A stretch of DNA of 5,982 bases, taken from JBARCX01 sp049794535. GTDB taxonomy: Bacteria > Pseudomonadota > Gammaproteobacteria > Xanthomonadales > Rhodanobacteraceae. The notes under the pieces were generated by a model, which worked only from the letters and a program-made list of their open reading frames with translations, searched no databases and had not been told where the DNA came from. Of this stretch, positions 1 to 5,629 are shown one piece after another. Position numbers and translations under genes: made by a program. The number at the start of each line of letters is the position of its first letter. The stretch's first letter is position 1. The DNA lies in assembly GCA_049794535.1 (NCBI GenBank), contig JBARCX010000049.1, positions 1 to 5,982 on the forward strand, written 5' to 3'.

Positions 1-539
1 TGCACCACCTGAAAAAACGCTTCACCAGCACCCAGCTCAACCTGACGCTCTTGCTTGTTGAACCGCGTAGTCAACGTGGTGGCTCCACCTAGCGCCACTG
101 TCGAACCATCGGACAACGTGATGTCCTGGTTCCTGGCAACCGCACTTGTATAGACCTGCGTCGCCGTGTGCGCCGCGAACTGAGTCCACGCCATATAACC
201 TCCCAAAAGCACCACTGCAAAAGACGCAGCTGCCGCAAGCGGAATCCAGCGATTCGACCTGGCAAAACCTGATCTCACAAAGCTTGAGGCAGCCGCCGGT
301 CGCGAAAACTCAGTGACCAGCTGTCGCCGTGTGATGTCATCGAGCGTACCGAGCCGATTACCAAACTCAGTCACATGCTCGAAAGCCTCAAGGTGACGCC
401 CATCTATTTGAGTCCACTCCAACCATTGCTCCACCGTTTCGGCGGCACTGTTGGGATCGCGTAAGCGCGTCCACCAATCAGCCGCGGCGTGCAGAGTTTT
501 CGTGTCAAACATCTTGTTATCTAGGGTCTTAGCCATCAT
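1..539 (-). CDS. FecR-family anti-sigma factor / transmembrane signal regulator (5' part; 3' end outside window)
   Basis: FecR-like proteins sit in the inner membrane, bind the cognate ECF sigma factor in the cytoplasm and receive a signal from a TonB-dependent receptor in the periplasm. The visible 179 codons show the usual order. A cytoplasmic DUF4880-like helix region lies at about residues 16-66, with the AADWWTRLRD and WLEW...GRHLEAFEHV segments. One hydrophobic membrane segment covers about residues 98-118 (WIPLAAAASFAVVLLGG). A periplasmic FecR domain then begins, with DITLSDGSTVALGG and a later LGAGEAFFQV segment. Family members are usually about 300-350 residues, so roughly half lies beyond the left edge. 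The start is ATG at 539 (followed at once by a second ATG at 536). It overlaps the sigma-factor TGA as ATGA, and a GGAG Shine-Dalgarno lies 5 bases upstream, indicating translational coupling. Codons TTA, ATA, AGA, AGG and CTA are used here but are scarce in gyrA. Confidence 0.9.
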   Translation of the reverse strand, partial: MMAKTLDNKMFDTKTLHAAADWWTRLRDPNSAAETVEQWLEWTQIDGRHLEAFEHVTEFGNRLGTLDDITRRQLVTEFSRPAAASSFVRSGFARSNRWIPLAAAASFAVVLLGGYMAWTQFAAHTATQVYTSAVARNQDITLSDGSTVALGGATTLTTRFNKQERQVELGAGEAFFQVV

Positions 540-1093
540 GGCATCTCCGGTTCGTCGACCCGTGCGCGGCAATGTGCCAACGCGTTGGTGACGTGATAGC
601 GCACCATGCGCTCACTCAATTTCATGGCTTGCGCGACGGTACTGAAGTCGCGTCCCTCGATCACATGCATAACGAAAGCCTGGCTGGTCTTAGCGGGAAG
701 CTCGCGCAATGCTTTGCGCAAGTCGCGCCATTGTTCGATAGCGGATACATGTCGCTCTGGAACGGGCGCGATGTGCAAGTCTTCAGCAGGTGGCTCCATC
801 GGCGTATCGTTTCGCACCTTGCGCATACGCAGCCGATCAACAGCTAAGTTGCCCGCGATACGGAACAAATAAGCACGCAACGAATCGACCAACTCAGGAT
901 GCTCTAGCGTGAGCATGCGCACATAAGCCTCTTGTGCGATCTCTTGAGCATCGGAAAGGGAATTAAGCCGGCACTGCAAAAAGGCAATCAACGCACGATT
1001 ATGTTCACGGAATAGCTCCGCTACGCGTGCGGCGTGCGCCGGCAACCCCACGGCATCAAGACCGATATGGGTGGCTCTACCTAGCGTTTGCAC
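536..1093 (-). CDS. FecI-like ECF (extracytoplasmic function) RNA polymerase sigma factor
   Basis: This 185-residue protein has the two-domain plan of group IV sigma factors, which direct RNA polymerase to a small regulon when released by an anti-sigma partner. Sigma region 2 spans about residues 25-92: LFREHNRALIAFL, the core-binding segment DAQEIAQEAYVRML (48-61) and the -10-recognition segment RAYLFRIAGNLAVDRLRMR (73-91). A variable linker follows. Region 4 spans about residues 118-177, with RKALRELPAKTSQAF and the helix-turn-helix DFSTVAQAMKLSERMVRYHV (149-168). The adjoining FecR gene places it in the FecI-type group, often tied to iron or other TonB-dependent uptake; the inducer is unknown here. 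The start is uncertain. GTG at 1093 is the furthest upstream possible (in-frame TGA at 1109-1111) and overlaps the DUF535 gene by 13 bases with only a weak GGA upstream. GTG at 1051 (residue 15) is an alternative just before the conserved domain. Confidence 0.92.
   Translation of the reverse strand: MQTLGRATHIGLDAVGLPAHAARVAELFREHNRALIAFLQCRLNSLSDAQEIAQEAYVRMLTLEHPELVDSLRAYLFRIAGNLAVDRLRMRKVRNDTPMEPPAEDLHIAPVPERHVSAIEQWRDLRKALRELPAKTSQAFVMHVIEGRDFSTVAQAMKLSERMVRYHVTNALAHCRARVDEPEMP
545..548 (-). promoter_or_regulatory. Ribosome binding site of the fecR-like gene
   Basis: GGAG on the minus strand lies inside the last codons of the sigma-factor gene, 5 bases before the first ATG (539) and 8 before the second (536). 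Spacing slightly favours the second ATG, but either start gives essentially the same protein. The site supports independent as well as coupled initiation. Confidence 0.6.
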
Positions 1094-2232
1094 AATACAT
1101 CCACATTGTCATGTCGAGATGACTGCTCCAATTCTACCGCTTCCTCGGTATGGGCCAGGACCCTATGCACGGGAAAGGACTCAAGCGCTTCAGTCAGCAG
1201 CTGTTCGGCCCCCAGGCGCAGAGCCTCGCGCCGGCGGAACGCGGAGCGATGCTGGCTTGAAACTTCTGACTCGGATTTCCGGCTCGGTGCCTCAGGAAGC
1301 AGGAACCAGCCATTTCCGATGTCCTCACCCTTCTGCTCCTGCCAAAACGAGTCGTAATCTGCCTGGAACCTATCGCGGGTCTTGCGCAAAGGGTGTGCCG
1401 CATTGCTTACGGCCAACAAGCGGCCGATGCCAAACTGATGTGCAAACGCATAGGCCAACGAAAGCATGAGCTGTTTCGGCCGCATGCCATACATATTCTT
1501 CGTAAGGTCACGAACCATGTCCTTCGCGTTTGCGCCACCTGGCCCCTGGATGCAGCCAATCGCGAGGGTCTGCTGATCGTCAATAACGTTCAGGATGATG
1601 CGGTAGATCGGATGATCGTCCGCGTCGCTGAGTTGTATGCACAACTCACCCTCGGACCCCATGAAGATCGGTGGTCGCAGGCAAAGCTTCAGCTGGCTGC
1701 CATCCTTCAAAGTCAGGTTGCCCAACGGCGCATTCCCATAGACGTAGATCGCCTCGAACAGCACACCGGGTAAGCGAGTGAGTGCAAATTGGTAATGCTG
1801 CCGAATACTCCTCAAGCGTGTGTGACGATCCCACTGCCGATGAACGTAGCGGTGAAAATGGCGCTCCAGCACACGAGGGTCCCGGCGCTGGTAAGCGCTC
1901 ATGCGCGGATGCTCAAACACAAACGTTAGATAGACATCATGCTGCCGTGACATACAGAGTGCGCGAATGAGGTATTTGACCGCCGTCCGATAACGCTTGA
2001 TCGAGCTACCACGCCAATCGAGGCGACCGCGCAGCGAGCGCAGCAGGTTTGTCATCGCATGGGAGCGATCCTTGCTGTACAGCTTTACAAGCTGCTCAAT
2101 GACCAGCCTGCGAGTATTGGCCCATAGGCCTTCATCCAGCACGCCCGGCCCGGTCTCGGCATACCGACTGGCCGCAAAAACGGCAGTCGCATCAATGACC
2201 TTGGCACCCGATTGATGATTCAGCTTGTTCAA
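1081..2232 (-). CDS. VirK/YbjX family protein (DUF535)
   Basis: This 383-residue protein is recognised as VirK/YbjX (DUF535) from ordered motifs: TRLRSIRQHYQF (138-149), EGELCIQL (194-201), IGCIQGP (225-231), DLTKNMYGMRPKQLM (242-256), the AVSNAAH segment (274-280), ADYDSFWQE (291-299), GWFLLP (308-313) and a basic HRSAFRRR stretch (328-335). No signal peptide or membrane segment is evident. Biochemical function is not established for the family. Shigella VirK has been linked to virulence-protein production, and enterobacterial ybjX to PhoP-type regulation and envelope or antimicrobial-peptide responses. Residues 1-30 are not recognisably conserved. The assigned start is TTG at 2232, an unusual codon: the frame is open back to a TAA at 2308-2310 with no ATG or GTG between. 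GTG at 2142 (residue 31) is an alternative. It is the first gene of an apparent unit with the sigma factor and FecR, which could make it a co-expressed effector or accessory of that signalling system. Confidence 0.88.
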   Translation of the reverse strand: MNKLNHQSGAKVIDATAVFAASRYAETGPGVLDEGLWANTRRLVIEQLVKLYSKDRSHAMTNLLRSLRGRLDWRGSSIKRYRTAVKYLIRALCMSRQHDVYLTFVFEHPRMSAYQRRDPRVLERHFHRYVHRQWDRHTRLRSIRQHYQFALTRLPGVLFEAIYVYGNAPLGNLTLKDGSQLKLCLRPPIFMGSEGELCIQLSDADDHPIYRIILNVIDDQQTLAIGCIQGPGGANAKDMVRDLTKNMYGMRPKQLMLSLAYAFAHQFGIGRLLAVSNAAHPLRKTRDRFQADYDSFWQEQKGEDIGNGWFLLPEAPSRKSESEVSSQHRSAFRRREALRLGAEQLLTEALESFPVHRVLAHTEEAVELEQSSRHDNVDVLCKR

Positions 2233-2300
2233 GGTACGTGACCCGCATAGTTGCTGTGACCTTTCTAAGACGTTTGCGGATTCGAAAATTGAAATGATCT

Positions 2301-2316
2301 GCGAAATTTATTTCGC
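2301..2316. promoter_or_regulatory. Candidate operator: 16-base palindrome upstream of the DUF535-sigma-fecR unit
   Basis: GCGAAAT-TT-ATTTCGC is a perfect 7+7 inverted repeat with a 2-base centre. It lies about 70 bases before the TTG start of the DUF535 gene, in the AT-rich centre of a 214-base gap. It is too AT-rich and lacks the T-run needed for a terminator, and its two-fold symmetry suits a dimeric repressor or activator. On the minus strand it includes CGAAAT, followed 17 bases later by TCAATT. This loosely resembles an ECF-type promoter layout, but the match is weak and no sigma-70 promoter is convincing nearby. Neither the binding protein nor the transcription start is known. Confidence 0.35.
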
Positions 2317-2386
2317 GAGCCGGCGAGGCCTTCGATTCAGGGCCGTAAGCCTGGTCGTTGGTAGGGCGATTGCACTCCAGACAATG

Positions 2387-2413
2387 AAAAACCCCGGCCT
2401 GAGCCGGGGTTTT
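2387..2413 (-). terminator. Rho-independent terminator of gyrA (nearly symmetric hairpin)
   Basis: On the minus strand the transcript would carry AAAACCCCGGC, a 4-base loop, then GCCGGGG and UUUUU. The 7-bp G+C stem is extended by four A-U pairs. It starts 33 bases after the gyrA stop codon, exactly where a gyrA terminator is expected. The A-run and T-run on the two flanks make it workable in both directions, though no plus-strand gene is present to use it that way. Confidence 0.92.
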
Positions 2414-2446
2414 AGGGTGCTACAGGTGTTTATCGCTGATACGAGA

Positions 2447-5080
2447 TCAGGCCTCGCTGTCACTCGGCTCGTCAGGTATCGACTCAATGGGGGTCGACTC
2501 GGTAGACACCGGACCTTCAGGCAATCCACCAACCACTTCAGTGTCCTCGCCGTTCTCTTCCACGGCGTCCAGCCGCACTACGCTCACCAGCGCCTCATCG
2601 GACGGCAAGCGGATCAGCGTGACACCCTGGGTGTTACGGCTGAGCTGGGAGACTTCAGCGACGCGGGTACGCACCAGCGTGCCCTGGTTGGAGATCAACA
2701 TCAGCTCATGCGCTTCGGTGACTTGCGTCGCCGCAACCAATGCACCGTTACGCTCGGAGCACTGAATGCCGATCACGCCCTGGGTGCCGCGTCCCTTCTT
2801 CGGGAATTCGTCGAGCACCGTGCGTTTGCCGTAACCGCGTTGGGTCGCGGTGAGAATGTCACCTTCGGCAGCCACGATCAGCGAGACCACCTCAGCGCCT
2901 TCGGCCAGCTTCATGCCACGCACGCCGGTGGCGGTACGCCCCATTGAACGTACATCGCCTTCGTCGAAACGCACCGTTTTGCCGTTGGAAGCAAACATCA
3001 ACACATCGCTGTTGCCGTCGGTAAGTTCGACACCGATTAGCGCATCGCCCTCATCAAGGTTGATCGCGATCTTACCCTTCTGCAGTTGGAACGCGAATTC
3101 CGTCAGCGGCGTTTTCTTCACCGTACCGTGCTTGGTGGCGAAGAATACAAAGCGATCTTCGGTGTACTCGCGTACCGGAAGCACTGCCTGCACTTTCTCG
3201 CCTTCACCCAGCGGCAGCAGGTTCACCATCGGCTTACCGCGCGCATTCGGGCCGGATTCCGGCATCTGGTACACCTTCAGCCAGTACACGCGACCGGTGC
3301 TGGTGAAGGCAAGCAGGGTGTCATGCGTGTTGACCACCCACAGCTGCTCGACGAAATCCTCGTCCTTCAAAGCCGACGCCGAACGGCCTTTGCCGCCACG
3401 TTTTTGCGCGCGATACGTGCTGGCCGGCTGGCGCTTCACGTAACCGGTATGCGACAGCGTGACCACCACGTCTTCCGGGGCGATCAGGTCGAGAACGTTC
3501 AGATCTTCCTGCGAATGTTGAATCTCAGTGCGTCGTGCATCGCCGAATTCATCCTTGATGACTTCCAACTCGCCACGGATCACAGAAAGCAAACGTGCAG
3601 GATCTTCGAGAATTTCGATCAGGCCACGAATCGTCTCGAGAATCTGCCGGTACTCATCGGACAGCTTCTCTTGTTCCAGGCCGGTCAGGCGATGCAGACG
3701 CATGGCCAGGATTTCCTGCGCCTGCGTATCAGATAGCTGATAGCCGTCGGCCTTCAAACCTTCGCGCGTATCCATGTCTTCGGGGCGCGATGCATCGGCA
3801 CCAGCAGCCGATAGCAAAGTGGCAACCATACCCGGCTGCCATTTGCGTGCCAGCATGCGCTCGCGCGCCTCAGATGGCGAAGCCGAGGTCCGGATCAACT
3901 CGATCATCTCGTCGATGTTCGCCAACGCGACCGTGAGACCTTCGAGGATGTGTGCGCGGGAACGTGCCTTGCGCAGCTCGAAAATGGTGCGGCGGGTGAC
4001 TACTTCACGGCGGTGGCGGATGAATGCCTCAAGGATGTCCTTGAGATTCAACAGACGCGGCTGGCCATCCAGCAGCGCGACCATGTTGATGCCGAAGGTG
4101 ACCTGCAGCTGGGTCTGCTGGAACAGGTTGTTCAGCACCACATCGGCCATCGAATCGCGACGGATTTCGATCACCACACGCATGCCGTCCTTATCGGACT
4201 CGTCACGCAGTTCGCTGATGCCTTCGAGTTTCTTTTCCTTCACCAACTCGGCGATCTTCTCGATCAACCGCGCCTTGTTCACCTGATAGGGAAGCTCGTG
4301 AATGAGGATCGTTTCACGGCCGTTGGGCTCGGTCTCGATCTCGGTCTTCGCACGCACCAGGATTCGGCCACGGCCCGTGCGGTACGCCTCGACGATGCCT
4401 GCCGCACCGTTGATGATGCCGGCAGTCGGGAAATCCGGACCGGGAATGTGCTGCATCAGATCGTCAATCGAGAGTGACGGCTCGTCGATCAATGCAATTG
4501 TCGCCGCGATCACTTCATTGAGGTTATGCGGCGGCACATTGGTGGCCATACCTACCGCAATACCGGCCGAACCATTGATCAGCAGATTGGGTACGCGCGT
4601 TGGCAGTACCAGCGGCTCATGTTCGCTTTCGTCGTAGTTGGGACCGAAATCGACGGTGTCCTTGTCGATGTCGGCCAGCAGTTCATGCGTGAGGCGCGAC
4701 ATGCGCACCTCGGTGTATCGCATGGCCGCGGCGTTATCTCCATCGACCGAACCGAAGTTACCCTGACCATCAACCAACATGTAACGCAGCGAGAACGGCT
4801 GCGCCATACGCACGATGGCGTCGTAAACCGACGCATCGCCATGCGGGTGGTATTTACCGATGACGTCACCGACCACACGGGCGGATTTCTTATACGGCTT
4901 GTTCCAGACGTTGCTTAGTTCATTCATCGCGAAAAGAACGCGACGATGCACGGGCTTCAGACCATCGCGGACATCCGGGAGTGCACGGCCCACGATCACG
5001 CTCATGGCGTAATCGAGGTAGCTCTGACGCATCTCGTCTTCGATGTTGACGCGAATAATTTCTTTAGCGAGTTCTGCCAT
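2447..5080 (-). CDS. gyrA: DNA gyrase subunit A
   Basis: GyrA pairs with GyrB as the A2B2 type II topoisomerase that introduces ATP-driven negative supercoils; GyrA cuts and rejoins DNA. The 877-residue length matches the E. coli protein (875), and numbering coincides through the N-terminal region. The breakage-reunion domain spans about residues 1-525 and includes the winged-helix QRDR around YHPHGD (77-82), catalytic Arg121-Tyr122 in RYTE, and Ile174, the DNA-intercalating residue. The C-terminal DNA-wrapping pinwheel carries the GyrA box QKRGGKGR at 559-566. An acidic tail without Lys, Arg or His covers residues 841-877. Position 83 is Ala and 84 is Ser, where E. coli has Ser-Ala; Asp87 is kept. 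The start is ATG at 5080, giving MAELAKEI as in relatives, with AGGGAAG 7 bases upstream; an in-frame start at 5122 would add 14 non-conserved residues. It appears to be monocistronic, with its own leader and terminator. Confidence 0.99.
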   Translation of the reverse strand: MAELAKEIIRVNIEDEMRQSYLDYAMSVIVGRALPDVRDGLKPVHRRVLFAMNELSNVWNKPYKKSARVVGDVIGKYHPHGDASVYDAIVRMAQPFSLRYMLVDGQGNFGSVDGDNAAAMRYTEVRMSRLTHELLADIDKDTVDFGPNYDESEHEPLVLPTRVPNLLINGSAGIAVGMATNVPPHNLNEVIAATIALIDEPSLSIDDLMQHIPGPDFPTAGIINGAAGIVEAYRTGRGRILVRAKTEIETEPNGRETILIHELPYQVNKARLIEKIAELVKEKKLEGISELRDESDKDGMRVVIEIRRDSMADVVLNNLFQQTQLQVTFGINMVALLDGQPRLLNLKDILEAFIRHRREVVTRRTIFELRKARSRAHILEGLTVALANIDEMIELIRTSASPSEARERMLARKWQPGMVATLLSAAGADASRPEDMDTREGLKADGYQLSDTQAQEILAMRLHRLTGLEQEKLSDEYRQILETIRGLIEILEDPARLLSVIRGELEVIKDEFGDARRTEIQHSQEDLNVLDLIAPEDVVVTLSHTGYVKRQPASTYRAQKRGGKGRSASALKDEDFVEQLWVVNTHDTLLAFTSTGRVYWLKVYQMPESGPNARGKPMVNLLPLGEGEKVQAVLPVREYTEDRFVFFATKHGTVKKTPLTEFAFQLQKGKIAINLDEGDALIGVELTDGNSDVLMFASNGKTVRFDEGDVRSMGRTATGVRGMKLAEGAEVVSLIVAAEGDILTATQRGYGKRTVLDEFPKKGRGTQGVIGIQCSERNGALVAATQVTEAHELMLISNQGTLVRTRVAEVSQLSRNTQGVTLIRLPSDEALVSVVRLDAVEENGEDTEVVGGLPEGPVSTESTPIESIPDEPSDSEA

Positions 5081-5087
5081 CAATCGG

Positions 5088-5094
5088 CTTCCCT
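5088..5094 (-). promoter_or_regulatory. Ribosome binding site of gyrA
   Basis: AGGGAAG on the minus strand lies 7 bases before the ATG at 5080. It decides between that start and the longer in-frame possibility at 5122, which has no comparable site and no family-like N-terminal residues. Confidence 0.8.
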
Positions 5095-5117
5095 GATGAT
5101 GAAAAAAGACCCCTGCG

Positions 5118-5137
5118 CGCATGCTTTAGACGCATGC
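5118..5137. repeat. Paired CGCATGC repeats in the gyrA leader (possible small hairpin)
   Basis: CGCATGC occurs at 5118-5124 and again at 5131-5137. Because GCATGC is itself palindromic, the copies form both a 13-base-period direct repeat and an inverted repeat with a 7-base loop. In the gyrA mRNA leader this would give a 6-bp hairpin about 40 bases before the start codon. No T-run follows, so it is not a classical terminator. Any regulatory role is inference. Confidence 0.45.
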
Positions 5138-5163
5138 ACGGCCGAGCTGGAGGTAACTTTAAA

Positions 5164-5193
5164 AGAGTACCACGAATGCGCTTAAATTGACAG
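5164..5193 (-). promoter_or_regulatory. Candidate gyrA promoter (extended -10 type)
   Basis: On the minus strand CTGTCA (5193-5188, four of six matches to the sigma-70 -35 box) is followed after 18 bases by TACTCT (5169-5164), preceded by TGG, an extended -10 feature. The predicted leader is about 75 bases. TACTCT keeps the key T, A and final T but is otherwise weak. TATGAT at 5206-5201 is a better -10 hexamer but lacks a good -35, so it is the main alternative. The whole gap 5138-5218 is markedly AT-rich relative to the genes, as promoters usually are. Confidence 0.4.
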
Positions 5194-5218
5194 TATTTAA
5201 ATCATAAAAATCAATGAC

Positions 5219-5629
5219 TTAAATGGTCATTTTGGCGCCTTTGAAAAGCACCCAGCGCGCCATCGCAAAATTGACCGTGGCGGCCACGGCCGAACCTGCT
5301 GCCGTAGGAATCGCAGGCCACTGATGCAGGCTTGCAAATGTCATCAGCAAGGCGGCGAAAACACCGTAATTGATCACAGCACCAATCCCCATCAAGCCCA
5401 TCCAGTGCAACCACTCTGCGTGTGCAGAGCGCCCACTCGAACGCTCCGCAAAGGTATGCCGCCGGTTCCACCACCAGGTAACACTGGCGGCGAGCAGGAA
5501 CGACACCACACGCGCCAGATAGGGATTCCACCCCTCGATGCCCACCAACGCCTGCACTACGCCAGCATCGATGACCAAGCCAATCACACCACCAACGGCG
5601 AATAGCACGATTTCGCGGGGTATTTTCAT
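5219..5629 (-). CDS. GtrA-family small integral membrane protein
   Basis: This 136-residue protein fits the GtrA-like family (PF04138 type) in length and in having four predicted membrane helices, at about residues 7-29, 34-54, 75-98 and 105-127. The aromatic-basic motif TWWWNRRHTF (51-60) after helix 2 and NFAMARWVLF (120-129) at the end of helix 4 are typical. The best-known members, such as phage GtrA, are proposed to flip undecaprenyl-phosphate-linked sugars for O-antigen or other cell-surface glycosylation; the substrate here is unknown. No glycosyltransferase partner (GtrB-like) is present in the window. The ATG at 5629 overlaps the mtnA TGA as ATGA and has no strong Shine-Dalgarno, so translation is probably coupled to mtnA. 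No strong terminator follows before the gyrA promoter region. Confidence 0.88.
   Translation of the reverse strand: MKIPREIVLFAVGGVIGLVIDAGVVQALVGIEGWNPYLARVVSFLLAASVTWWWNRRHTFAERSSGRSAHAEWLHWMGLMGIGAVINYGVFAALLMTFASLHQWPAIPTAAGSAVAATVNFAMARWVLFKGAKMTI

Noticed and set aside
1071..1834. Plus- and minus-strand frames of 62-132 codons inside the DUF535 gene
   Set aside because: They lie within a coherent DUF535 protein containing its family motifs in order, and none has an independent homology signal that I recognise.
2281..2316. Possible Fur box in the gap upstream of the DUF535 gene, suggested by the FecI/FecR context
   Set aside because: Only scattered agreement with the Fur consensus hexamers is seen; the clean palindrome at 2301-2316 does not match a Fur box.
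2225..2947. 240-codon open frame on the plus strand spanning the DUF535-gyrA gap and the gyrA 3' end
   Set aside because: It runs antisense to gyrA through its terminator hairpin, shows no recognisable family motif, and is explained by the low stop frequency opposite a GC-biased gene.
2850..4918. Several plus-strand open frames of 110-216 codons opposite gyrA
   Set aside because: They are mirror frames of a highly conserved gene. Their translations are Arg/Ser- or His/Gln-rich without motifs, and no ribosome binding sites support them.
5081..5122. Longer gyrA start at 5122 adding 14 residues
   Set aside because: The extra residues do not resemble GyrA N-termini, while ATG 5080 has a good Shine-Dalgarno and gives the family-typical MAELAKEI start.
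5187..5192. Perfect TTGACA on the plus strand pointing toward the gtrA-like gene
   Set aside because: No acceptable -10 box occurs at 16-18 bases downstream and no plus-strand gene follows; it would only yield antisense RNA to gtrA.
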